A DNA stretch of 64,000 nt from positions 1-64,000 of the forward strand of contig JAGVSM010001374.1 in assembly GCA_022494885.1 (NCBI GenBank). The letters are read 5' to 3'. Under the pieces are notes generated by a model, which ran no database searches, was not told the DNA's origin, and worked only from the letters and a program-made list of their open reading frames with translations. This DNA is from Micrasema longulum (Eukaryota > Arthropoda > Insecta > Trichoptera > Brachycentridae). Both the position numbers and the translations under genes were made by a program. This document shows, piece after piece, positions 22,321-33,522 of this stretch; position 1 is the stretch's first letter, and the number at the start of each line of letters is the position of its first letter.

Positions 22321-23185
22321 ACAATCGATGCTCAAAAATATTTGATGTTCCGTTAACACTCGTCAAAACAAGGTTTAAAATAAGTAAACTTATAATTAGA
22401 AATCAAACACTGATTTGAGTCTACTGAACACTTTATTTTATTTTTACAAATATAAACATATAAAAATAAAAACTTCGTGACAATTGTTTCCCAATTTCTA
22501 AATTCCCCATTACCTATTAAACACTTAGCCTCACCCTTAACCATTGGTTTTTCCCTCAATTATGATTAATGTACATGCTATAGTTCATAAGATTATTTTT
22601 ATTTTCTACTTAAGTACCTTGAATTATATAACTATACAAGGACATTCAATCCAAATAATCTTCACATTCGTTTGAAAATGCCCTAACACTCTTGATACGA
22701 CAAAATAAAAATATATTTGTGCAAAAATCGTACGTGTTTTAGGTATTCCGTATATTTTTTATTGTAACAGAAAACCCGCTAAGCTTCTGTTTCAGAGGCT
22801 CGTCAGCAGGTGGGGAAGAGAGAATATGGAAGGAAGTTATGTTATGATATCACTCAGAACGATAGGAAAATATCACCTATTTTTTTAAAACAATTTTTAA
22901 GCTATGAGAGTCGATGTAATACTGTCCAGAAAAAAAAATACCACTTACTAGTAGCATAAAGAGTATTTTCAAATTTGTAATCTTGAATTCCCGCAAAAAC
23001 GGCCATTGCATTGGCCACGCCCCTAATACGTCAGGATTCATGTTTATTTTCAACATCGTAACGAATCTTGACGTCACACTATCAATGCCAAACATGTCGC
23101 GGTTTTCTAATAATATTTTTTTTTTAACAATTTCTTTTTTAAAGTTATTTCTCCACAATATCCATATTGATTTTAAAAATACAAT
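22321..23185. other. AT-rich sequence, nothing recognised
   Basis: Short frames only. No feature could be supported. Confidence 0.4.
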
Positions 23186-23187
23186 GA

Positions 23188-23345
23188 AATATTCTAAATC
23201 CATTTCGTATGTTTTTATCGGTGTTCGTAGTATGAAATATTTCCCTATTGAGAAAAAACATTTCTTGGATTTTTTTTCTTGTAATTGGCGGGAATCGAAC
23301 CCGCCACACCAGCTTCACAGTTAGCTGACTAACCAACTGCATTAA
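23188..23345 (-). mobile_element. SINE-B, tRNA-derived, antisense
   Basis: On the minus strand a tRNA-like head (GCAGTTGGTTAGTCAGC) is followed by a perfect B box (GGGTTCGATTCCCGCC), then ATTACAAGAAAAAAAATCC and AAGAAATG. The same head-to-body order (GGGTTCAATTCCCACC; TTGCAAGTAAAAAATCCAAG) occurs at 48271-48425. Confidence 0.75.
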
Positions 23346-24129
23346 TTACGAGTTTAAACATTCGGCTAAACTATTAGCGATGAGACTTTGTAGAAAGGCT
23401 AAATGGGCACTGTTTTATTGTTACCGCGATAAGGTAAGAATCGCTTCTCCAAAAGCCAATCATCAACAATCGACACTCATTGCAAACAATGTGGAAACAC
23501 TACACCAACGGGCCATTCATCGGGTCGGCTGGTGCAGAAACAGACATCGCAAACGACGCATTGTGTGGCCAACTATATAAATAATATTATCAACACACCA
23601 CACACTAATTACGAGAAATTCGATAAGTTAAACGCTAACTTAACTACACGATAACGGATCGGATCACTGTCGCGGATCTTTGATTTTAAATAAAAATGAA
23701 CGCATACGACGAGAGAATAAGTTTCATCAACAGGTTGTTGAGAAAATATTAAGTCAAATAAAAAAAGGTAAATATGATAATGTTATGTACCCAATCAGCA
23801 GTTCAAACTTCCAACCTGATAAGCAACGGTGGATTGTTAGCCGCTGTTAACTATTGTTATTATAAGCAAAATGGTGTTGACATTCTGTGCTTTTTACGCA
23901 AGATTCAAGATAATGAACAATTAACGTGGAAGTTCAGTGTTTTTTTATTATTATTTTCTATCATTTGTTAATAGAAAAATCCTGCTCAAAAAGCGTATGG
24001 CCCTTCGGTTGGGACCAAGAACTTATTTCTTTATAAAACCCAGATACTGTCTAAAACTTAATTACTTTTGACATCTATGGACGATTCGACAAAGAAAAAT
24101 AAATACCTTTTAAAATATTTATTTTACCG
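23346..24129. other. Unassigned
   Basis: No supported gene or repeat was seen. The 66-codon plus-strand frame at 23380 has no recognised motif. Confidence 0.35.
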
Positions 24130-24520
24130 ACCGAGTTACAGACATTTTAACATGTCAATAATATCTTACTACTGTAGAGGTTAAACTCTAAAATTTTTAT
24201 GTATCGTATTGTTAGCGCTGCGACATTTTAAAGATGTGTATTTTTAAATTACTCCGCATGTGACGTCCCCAACTTCTCTTTCGCTTCTTCTTGGTCAGTT
24301 CTGCCGATTGGTTCACAACTCTGTTATCATTGTTTGATTCATATGAACTAGTGACGTCGTTCAAAAAAGTTCGTTAAAAAAAAATTTTTTTTCATACATT
24401 TTCAAGAAGCTTTGCCGTGCAATTTAACGCTCTAATTTTTACGGCGCGTAAGAAAATATTTTTTCTATCTAATCTCCCGAAGGGGTGAAATTTCTCATCC
24501 CTGCCAAGTTAAAATAATTC
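24130..24520 (-). mobile_element. M1 element, copy 2
   Basis: Reverse-oriented M1: ATTGTTAGCGCTGCGAC, GTGACGTCCCCAACTTCTC, CTTCTTCTTGGTCAGTTC, GAACTAGTGACGTCGTTC and GCTCTAATTTTTACGGCGCG all match the copies at 43022 and 45477. Confidence 0.75.
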
Positions 24521-25012
24521 ACAGGTATTTTTTCTTAGTCTGAATGAATACTGTGATAAGGACTACAAGATATAAAAAAAAGGTTAAAGAAAAAATGGCG
24601 GACAAAAACCTGCGGATATGTGGAAAAATGTTTCGCAAACTTAAATTATAACAGCGGAATAAGTTTAAAATGACAAGATACCAATTAGAGATCTAAGACA
24701 GAAAAAAGGGAAATAATAAGTTTTAGTTTAAGCTTAAGATATATTTGGAAAACCGATTACTTTGCTGAAAATTACGTTATGAAGTCATTTTATTATCGTT
24801 ACGTTTGGTAATTTAGTCAATGTAAAATCAGTAATAAAATACATGATGGTACTCTAAGTTCATAATACTTACGTTACTAAAAGAAATATTACTTTCGAAA
24901 TTCACTGATGACAAGATAATTTAATATAACTAAGTAAATAAATTTTAAAAAAAGGAAAAAAACTATTGATTAAACAACTAAAACAGCAACTAATTAAGTT
25001 CATCATTCCGTT
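24521..25012. other. AT-rich sequence, nothing recognised
   Basis: No feature could be supported. Confidence 0.4.
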
Positions 25013-25125
25013 ATGGGAGGCAGGGCTAAAGGGGCGGAGGGCACTGCACCGGTACACTAAAGCAGCGTACCTTGATCATTTGTTACGTGTAGGTAAGATG
25101 ATCAGTCTTAGATACGCAAAATTGT
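25013..25125 (-). mobile_element. SINE-A fragment (3' body)
   Basis: The minus strand carries AGACTGATCATCTTACCTAC, CGTAACAAATGATCAAGGTA, CGCTG and GGTGCAGTGCCCTCCG, the conserved SINE-A body without the tRNA head. Confidence 0.7.
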
Positions 25126-27039
25126 ATGCGTAATTTACTGGAGATTATATTATATACTTTACATACTTCGGCTTACTTGTAAGATCTAAGTTCCGATAGC
25201 AAAAATGTCCAGGAGACAAATAAAATACTTTAAAACTTTTAATATTAGCTTGAAAAAAAAAATCCCAACTGTTATTTATTTTAAAACTGATAAAATAATT
25301 TAATAAAATCGAATTTAAAAAAAAAACGCCTGTGTTATTGCATTACTTATACTTTTACACTAACTTACTATCGCAATATCTTTAACTGCTATCGATAATA
25401 TTCAGCTATAAAAATCGTCGGGATCGTAGAACAACGCCGCATGTGATTTTCTTCAACTTTGCGTGAGAGCGGTTCAACTTTTTTTTACATTTTATGTCAC
25501 AATAGTTAGTCATATATATATTTTTTTCTTTTAAACCTGGAATTAAAGTCTTTATTTAACCTTTTCAAGATCCAGTAAAAAAGAAAGTCAAATCGCATTT
25601 TTCGCAGATCCAGTTACTGAAATGCTTGTGGCAATATTTTATTTTATTTATTTCGAATATAAACAGACGTACAGGTTATGAAATTTATACTTGGAGACTA
25701 ATAAAGAAAAACATAATACATAGTAGGGTCTGCCATCCAATTATATGTATTCAGTTAATTGTAATAAAATAAGGCGACGGTTTAAATTATATAAAAAATA
25801 AAATGTTGATAATTGAAACATTCAAGCGATTCCATAGTAGAAATTCTGAGTAGAGAAAGTTTAATATAACTTAATATGTCATCAATAATTTTATATTAAA
25901 ATCAAATTAAATCCAGGATTTGAGGCTCGATTCGGAACAACAGTTCATCTTATTTAAATGCAAATTTGTTTCAGAAGATGCTTTGCGTTGTCAACTTATG
26001 TGATGTGTAAAAAAACATGTATATTTAAACCTAACATAAAACATAAACAAGCATGGTATATTTTTGCATTTAGATTTTCGCGATCAAAGCTACATCACAT
26101 TACATTAGAAAATCAAATTATTAAAAAAAAAGAATATTCGAGCAATAAGTAATATTTCGTCTGATTGGAATTGCCGTTAAAAGATGTTTACGAGAAACTA
26201 GATTTGTCATTTTATAAAAAAATATTTAAAAAATGACACCGGCATTGAACCAAGGTTCGAAATTATTTTAAAATGTATGTAAGGTGGATTACAATACCTG
26301 TGAACTAAAATATAGGTGTACAATACAAAACATATTGTGAAGTGGCTCAGTGGCATCAAAAATACTGAACAAAAAGCGAACCGGAAATTTGCATTTCCCG
26401 ACCTACCCCGATTTCACACATACTCGTACATCGGTAAAGTTACTATGCATTGATGAATATTCGTTGAAGAAAAGCAAATATTTCAGTATTGTATTATGTT
26501 TACCTACATAAATTTATTTACACAGTGTAACGACTTGCACAAAATATGAGAACATACGGTATATATGACAGAAACATGAAAATTTTCGCTACTGTTCTCA
26601 TATTGCTAGGAAAAATCGCGTGTCATGTCGGTATTTTAGGTTTGAAAACACATATTTTATTCTATAATATAATATAAAGTATAACGTTGGGAAATGACTG
26701 TTTTAAAGTTAAATCCATAGGTAATTAATGATCAAATTCATTGGAATTGAAATTAACATTAGGAGACTTACTTATAAACCTGGTATAAAGTTATGCCTAT
26801 TTGAGCCATAGTGGTAGAAATTTCTACCACTTTCTATCAGGCATTTGGGTTTTAAAAGAAATATCAAGCTCACGTCAAAACCGGCTGGCGATTAAAGAAC
26901 GACTAAATACGCGTTGGCCATGACCGAACATTTGGGCATGAGTTAAGTGTCATAAATTTAGAGGGTTCGGGGTGCGTCTATGTGTACTAATAGGTCAATG
27001 GTTTTATTTAAGAAAACCGAACCTGTTTCTTTGGTTATG
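25126..27039. other. AT-rich sequence with one perfect 20-bp palindrome
   Basis: GTGGTAGAAATTTCTACCAC at 26811-26830 is a perfect palindrome. Nothing else was recognised, and short frames are low-complexity. Confidence 0.4.
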
Positions 27040-27825
27040 TCCGATTGTCAAATTTTCAATTCAATATATGTCTATGTGGTAATAGAATTAGGCCAGCGAT
27101 TCTATAAAACCCGATAGATAGCGCGAATCATGTGATCCAGTTATTAATACTTTAACACTTGATCTATATTTCTATACAGATCGTGATTAGAATCTGTCAA
27201 TCTCATTAGTACACGTATAACAAAAAAAAAATCTATATACGAGTATATTATATACATATCGAATTTTAACTTAATACAATAATTGGTATCAAACTTTCGA
27301 TTGTGTTCATTTAATGTATATATACGTAAATGTACTCAAATCAAGCAGTAGCAAGTATTGCCGGGTTCAGCTCGTAACTTGTAAATTAAATATATAATGT
27401 ACATTGTTATTATTAGAGCACACATAAGAATATGTTTACGTGTGCCTTATTTCAAGATTCAAAAATAAAATAAAGAATTAGGACGGCGGTTGGTTGGTTT
27501 CTTTCTTAACTTTATTCGTAAAAATGTAATTACGTGAATCGGATAACCCAAAATTGGTTTAACTAAGGGATATGCTTTGTTAATAATTAATAATATCTGT
27601 GTACTAAGAAATACATATTCGCTAAAGCGAAGTAGATTTTTATATGTTATAAGATTTACTTATGAGATTGACAGAGATTCTAATCACGATCTGTATAGAA
27701 ATATAGATCACGTATTAATAACTGGATCACAACATGATACGAGCTATCTATCGGGTTTTATAGATCGCTGGCCTAATTATATTACTACATAGACATCTAT
27801 TGAATTGAAAAGTTACAATTATGTG
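27040..27825. mobile_element. Large foldback element, arms about 160 bp
   Basis: The left arm (about 27050-27205: ATGTCTATGTGGTAATAGAA, TTAGGCCAGCGATTCTATAA, AACCCGATAGATAGC, GATCCAGTTATTAATAC, ATTTCTATACAGATCGTGAT) is repeated in inverse at 27655-27800. The arms are nearly identical apart from small indels and enclose about 450 bp. No transposase was seen. The low divergence between the arms suggests either a recent origin or gene conversion. Confidence 0.8.
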
Positions 27826-30800
27826 ACTTTTCCAAATAAAATTGTGAAAAATAGTTTGAAGGACATTGAATTTACCAGAAAATCAAAAGTAAACGATGTT
27901 AATTTTATTAGTTGTAAGAATGAGTACAATATATGGAAAATTACAAAGAACGGAAAGAAAACTTATATAGGGTTTTCCTGCAAATGATGGACGCTGCAGC
28001 ACTATCTGAAGCGGCGGCATCGTAAAACGATTAATTTTATATCCTTTTCCCCACGTGAAAAAAATATTTAGCTTAGTTCTTAGCTTGGTTAGCTTAGGCT
28101 GTTAGATGTGTTCTAATTTGAATTTTAATTATATATTTTTAGTTTTTTATTGATTGAATTTTTAAATTTTTACTACATATACACATCACAACTTTTAGTT
28201 AGTTTTTTTTACAATGTTTTTAATAAGTTTATTCCTATTTCTTACTAAGTATTCTCTTTTTATTCTGAATTTTATTAGGTTTTTAAATACATTTTTACTA
28301 TGTTTTTTTAAAAATTATGTATTTTACTATGTTTTTCTCTATGTCTAATACCTTTATTTATTTTTCTATGTATTGATTACTGTTTATTATGTATATATAT
28401 TTTTGACTGGCTTAGAACGGGGTAATAACCCTAGTTAAATAGTCAAAGCAACGTTGTATAAATGTATAATTTTATGAATATAATATGATAATAATAAATA
28501 AGTAAGTTAAAACTTGATGAATTATTATACTTCATTCGAACAATAGTTAATGGTATAATAATCCGGAAAATGCGACATCTTTAATAAAAAGTTCAGGTTG
28601 GCAGTAATTGACAGCAATGAATAATATAAAACGAGAATTGAAATGGAATTTATTTCAGAGGAAATAAAAAATTCCAACGTCAATTTTTTTGACCGTCAAA
28701 TAAGTCAGTTTCGTGTTGAATTTGCTTTCCGCATCACGTCAGAACGTTTGTGAATTAAAAATACATTTATCGGAGTAATGAAAGGAATGTCCGAAGCCGC
28801 ATGTTGGACGAACTGGAACCGAGACCCGAGACTAGAGACTCACGCAGTTAAATATGGAAACTTGGAAACCGGAGAAAATCAAGAATCGAATTATCTTTTA
28901 TATACAATTGAGTATATGTAAATTCATACACAACGTCTCCTCATAAATAATATAAAAGTATCAAATGAACGACTATTATAATAGGTAATTGAATGAAAAC
29001 GTAAGTACTACACCCACAGAAATCGATCTAAAATCAACAATCTTAATCAGCGAAGTAAAAGCTTTTATATTTCCGATATGCAATAATAAATTATTTACAT
29101 CAATAATATTTTAAGTAAGTATGTCAAAAATATTAATTAAGTAGTTAAAATTAATTTGATTTAATAATTTACATACTTGACTGATGCATTTTTGTTTTAC
29201 GTATAATACATACCCGAGTAACAATATAATAAATTATTCATGCACAAATTGAATCCCGACATCCGTTAGTTGTTGCGCCTTATATGTACCGTCTGCATTG
29301 TTTCCATTTCTCATTACTTATACATATTTTTATAATACGCATATCCTTGATTTTTAGTTCTTATAAAGTATTCCTTCAGACGCGAAAATGTCAAAAGACT
29401 CATTGATGACGTCGCATAAAGTCGTTCTACAGTGAGAATATTTAGAGCACGTCTAAATGTTTGTAGACGAGGCTGGATCAAAACATAGAAAATTATAAAA
29501 AATGCCTAGAATGAAAAATTGTTTTCCCTGTTGCAAAAAAATTATTAAAAAAAAAAATATTTAAGGGCTAATGCTATTATGTATTTTAAAACAAATGTTA
29601 TAAATTAAATACGTCGCACAAAATTGAGTAAACATTTAAAATATGTAAGAGTTAAGGAATTATTTTTAAGGACTATTATGTTATGGTTACATAACTTGAG
29701 TACTTTACACTTTTCATTCTAATGGAGGCATTTAATACACTTTAACGGATATTACGGCCCTTTAATACTTTTTGCATGGTAAAAAAACACTTTAAAAATG
29801 GGAACGAGTTAGTACAAGAATATATTTGACGTAATCATATTTATTCACATATGTACTTTGAAATAATAGGCAATTTGTAAAAAAAAATCATAAATAGGCA
29901 ACCAATGTGGTTTATTTTATTCCAAGTGGTCATTATTAATTAAACGTTGGAGTTTTCCTATCAAATCTGCTGTAATTCAAATAAATAAATTCAAATAGCT
30001 GGAATTCGGAACGCTTTTGCGAGCGTAGATAACGCCTTAGCGTTACAACTAAATACAACTCCTGGAGATATTTTTTTAATTTCCTTTAGTTACTTAGTTA
30101 AAATAACATTTTTTGTATTTCAATTTAAAAAAATTATCTTACACAATTATTTTAATTCCTATAATTTACATACTACATTATTATTTTTATTTATGTAAAA
30201 TAGTCCACACATTTTATTTTTATTTCGTGAAACTTCGTAAATAGGTACTATTCAAATACTTATATAATAATAGAATAGAACATCCGATAGGAAAGTAACA
30301 CTATCAACCGTTTACACAATATAGCGACATAACTATGTTACGCACCTCAAATTAGGAATAAAGTGCGTAATAAGATAATAATGAATTATTCTCGTATTCA
30401 ATTCGAAGTATTTCGTTATGCATGTAATTAAAAAAATAACAATAATTACAGGTAAGTACACAAAAAATTATATTGCGATAAATTCTATACTTTGTTTGAG
30501 TGTTATTAAGTACAACCATAAAAATACCAAGAAGATAATGGATTCGATTAAAAGAAAGCATTATTTTTTTATCTTATGCGTCCAAATTCGATAAGAAAAC
30601 ATTTTATTCCACTGAATATTGACAAATATTTATTCCAACCGATTTATACATTATGTAACGGGGATCAATTATAGAGTAAGGTGATTGTTACCAGTTGACA
30701 AATTATTAATTTTCACCGTAGAGTAGAAAAGCGCCCTTGATGTATTTGTATTACGAAAAAGGCGCTTTATAAGTTATCCATAATAATAATATAATACACA

Positions 30801-31030
30801 TCAGCGTTTTGTAAAAAAACGGAAAGATAAAATATTTGATCAATACGTTTTCAATTATGAAAGTGTTGATTTATAAGTACTTACATAAAATTATTCAGAT
30901 AAACACAAAACAAACGCAGCGACTAATCAATTCACTTGATCGTAAATTTATTTATTTAGTTTTCTTATAATAATGATTGTGTATGTTTTGAAAACACATA
31001 AAACTATTTGTATCCAGCACTAAGCTCGTC
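27826..31030. other. Long unassigned AT-rich stretch; T-rich 3'-UTR-like segment
   Basis: 28020-28505 is strongly T-rich on the plus strand and ends ATAATAATAAATAAGTAAG, resembling a LINE 3' UTR without recognisable coding sequence. A small hairpin AAAGCGCC...GGCGCTTT lies at 30734-30771. Nothing else could be supported. Confidence 0.35.
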
Positions 31031-31270
31031 TTTGCCGACGTGAAAAGTGTACCCTAGAGATAATGTGATTTTCGCATCACGCAGACGTGACGTAGGAGGA
31101 TTTTTCTCATTAAATTATCCGATGATCAAGATAAGTTTACTTCGCGAACGGGCGCTCACGGAGGTGGCCGATCGTGTTGATCTGCGCGGAGATCGAACCG
31201 GAGCCTTGAACTTGACTCGGCGAGGCCTTCCACTTTCATTCCACCGACCTTCCATGCTCAAGGCGAAAGC
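31031..31270 (-). mobile_element. SINE-D, tRNA-like, antisense
   Basis: The minus strand reads GCTCCGGTTCGATCTCCGCG at about 31180-31200, which contains a B-box-like GGTTCGATC. Upstream is a tRNA-like GGCCTCGCCGAGTCAAG. The body continues toward 31031. Only one copy was noticed. Confidence 0.4.
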
Positions 31271-31650
31271 GCTAGAATAATTTCAAAATGAAAGTGATCG
31301 ACGATGAATGATATTTTGTCTAATTTATGATCGCATAAACTAATACTAGTTGGATATCCTTGTTTCCACCGATACTAATTTTTAACAGCACTAAAATATT
31401 ATGTACATGAATTAAATTGTTTTCATAAAGGTGTACAATCAAGTAAAAAGTACACAAGTGTGTATGTTTAGATAAGATCTCGTAGATTTTAGGCTAATAC
31501 ATGAATACTTGTGAAAACATAAAAAGTTGTAAAATCATATAGATCAATCAGAAGTTGGTATGCATGGTTACTCATAATTTCAGTAGAAAAGTGATGAGTA
31601 ATAAAACATACACAACAGTTCTTATTACTTGAATAAATACCACAGATAAT
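31271..31650. other. AT-rich sequence, nothing recognised
   Basis: No feature could be supported. Confidence 0.4.
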
Positions 31651-31839
31651 GTATATATATGTCGCCGCTAAATAATTACATCAGCTACTCACAGAGCGGC
31701 TAAACTGTTTATTAAATGCCGGCATTCAACTGAATGGCCAGGCCGTCCGTTGTATGAATAAAGATAACTCATCGTGTCACTCACGTGTCGGCTGGTTGAA
31801 AGCTATCCCTTTGGAAATAGCCAAACCAAAATCCAACAA

Positions 31840-31949
31840 GGGTGCTATTCTGAACCGCTCTCGCGGCACGAGAAAACAGTTTTTCTCGTGTATTTTGTAA
31901 GTAAATACGTGAGATAATACGGCCGTGAGAGTGTTTGGAATACCACCCC
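31840..31949. mobile_element. M5 mini-element (110 bp)
   Basis: GGGTGCTATTCTGAACCGCT and GAGTGTTTGGAATACCACCC are inverted ends, with CTCTCGCGGC and GGCCGTGAGAG extending the stem. It is the same terminal type as 46227-46325 and 18655-19837. Confidence 0.65.
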
Positions 31950-32118
31950 AGGTTAGGTTAGGATAGGATGGGTTGGGTTAATTTTAATAATAAAATAACG
32001 TTTTTTTACTCAACTCATTAAGTTAAGAATTAATTATCAAGTTAAATTAAGGATTAAGTTAAATAAAAAAGCGTTTTTTTATTAAATTTAAACCAACCCA
32101 TCCTAGTCTAACCTAACT
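31950..32118. repeat. Hairpin with TTAGG-like arms
   Basis: AGGTTAGGTTAGGATAGGAT followed by GGGTTGGGTTAA at 31950 is mirrored by TTTAAACCAACCCATCCTAG and TCTAACCTAACTT at about 32090-32118. The inner sequence is an AT-rich hairpin. The arms resemble diverged arthropod telomeric TTAGG repeats. Confidence 0.65.
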
Positions 32119-32286
32119 TCACAAAACAAAATACATCAATTATTATTGTTGTATTCAAATTAAAGAGGTTAAGCGACGTTGAAACCTTTCGTTAAACGTA
32201 TATTCAACGAACGGCTTAGCCATTCGATTGAATGACGGCATTGAATGAAGAGTCAAGCCGCTCAGTGGAGTGGCTGATTTAACTAC

Positions 32287-32344
32287 TTGGCCAGAACACC
32301 CGAGTTGAGATGTGAAAAGGCCATGAAAAAACGAAGAAGAAGAA
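32287..32344 (+). mobile_element. Severely 5'-truncated RTE-like insertion with 11-bp target duplication
   Basis: This 58-bp insert ends GGCCATGAAAAAACGAAGAA followed by GAAGAA, like RTE 3' ends with a GAA-type tail. It is flanked by the exact duplication GATTTAACTAC (32276-32286 and 32345-32355), a signature of target-primed reverse transcription. Confidence 0.65.
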
Positions 32345-32377
32345 GATTTAACTACTATATGGCGGTGACATATAGCA

Positions 32378-33522
32378 TATCGTGAGTATACAGGGAAAAG
32401 TAAAATTTTACGATTTCGATAATTTTTTACCAAGTTTTAGTTCTGGATTAACGCTCTAATTACAGGTTCTTGTACTGAAAAAAAACAAATTGTTTTTTTT
32501 CAGTGAAACATATCTCAAAGTTTTTTTTTTACAAAATTGATAATTGTACAGTACATTGATTCAAGTCAGTCTATGAACATCTGCTACAAGACATATTGAA
32601 AAAAATAAAACACTTCCATACTAACACAATACATTGCTGATGCTTTGTACTTATGTAAAGCAAAAGAAACTTAAAATCAAAAGTGTGCATAATAGCAAAA
32701 CTATGAGTTTTCGAAGCATGCTCATGGTATGTTGGATAATTTATGTAGGTTATGTCATTTTTGTAAAAATATATTTTAAGGAAATACTTTTTTTTTAAAA
32801 AGTTAAATAAAATTTATACAATGTATACCCCAAAAATATGCTGGTGGGATAGGTTACCACACAGAGCATCAAGGGAAAAGTCAAAAATGTTCAAAATAAT
32901 TGAGAAGTGTTGAAAGGGAGGGGTAGGATATAGAAATAAAGGTTTACACATAGACAACTTGATAGAGAGATGTCTGTGTAGCGTGCCTCCATTACCTCCA
33001 CCTTGAGGTAGGTAAAGATAATGAAATTCATATACAAACAAGGAAAAGATTAAGATAGTATACTACGAATATAAAAATAATCAGTATTGTTCAAAGTAAT
33101 CCTGGCTTCAATAGTAGATTATATATCAAGCTGATTCTCGTAGTTATCGATAGTTGATGTATATATATCTAGGTAATCCTCGGTTCCATGATTGTATAGA
33201 ATAAACCAGAAACATATTAATGAATATGATTAATACATTTGTAGTATTTAGTAACGGAATATGTTTATCAGATAACAAAAACATTTCATTCTTTAAAGAT
33301 AAATATAAATAGTGAATACAATGACTGAAATCTAATTACAGGTTCTGTTTGTTATACATAATTGGGTAACAAGGAATTTATGTAGGAGTATAATACGTAT
33401 TAATAAGCAATATACAAATTACCCCGCATTGAGATGTTAAAATTAGTAACCAAAAATCTTTGCAAGATAGCGTAGTACAATAAAAAGTACCTTATGAGCG
33501 AATAAATTAAATAAAAACTCAC
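32378..33522 (-). other. Start of bun first intron, otherwise unassigned
   Basis: The intron opens GTGAGT at 33522 on the minus strand. No TSC-box exon is visible here. A 75-codon minus-strand frame at 32814-33041 has no recognised domain. Confidence 0.5.

Larger units (their letters stand above)
31651..32377. mobile_element. M4 foldback hosting three further insertions
   Basis: The left arm (ATATATGTCGCCGCTAAAT; GCTACTCACAGAGCGGC; ATGCCGGCATTCAACTGAAT) is mirrored on the right (ATTCGATTGAATGACGGCAT; GCCGCTCAGTGGAGTGGC; GGCGGTGACATATAG). Inside are an M5 mini-element (31840-31949), a TTAGG-like hairpin (31950-32118) and a short RTE 3' end (32287-32344). The last is flanked by 11-bp repeats GATTTAACTAC. 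Confidence 0.75.

Noticed and set aside
32155..32433. 92-codon minus-strand frame
   Set aside because: It runs through the right arm of the M4 foldback and the RTE tail (Ser run from GAAGAA), so it is not a gene.
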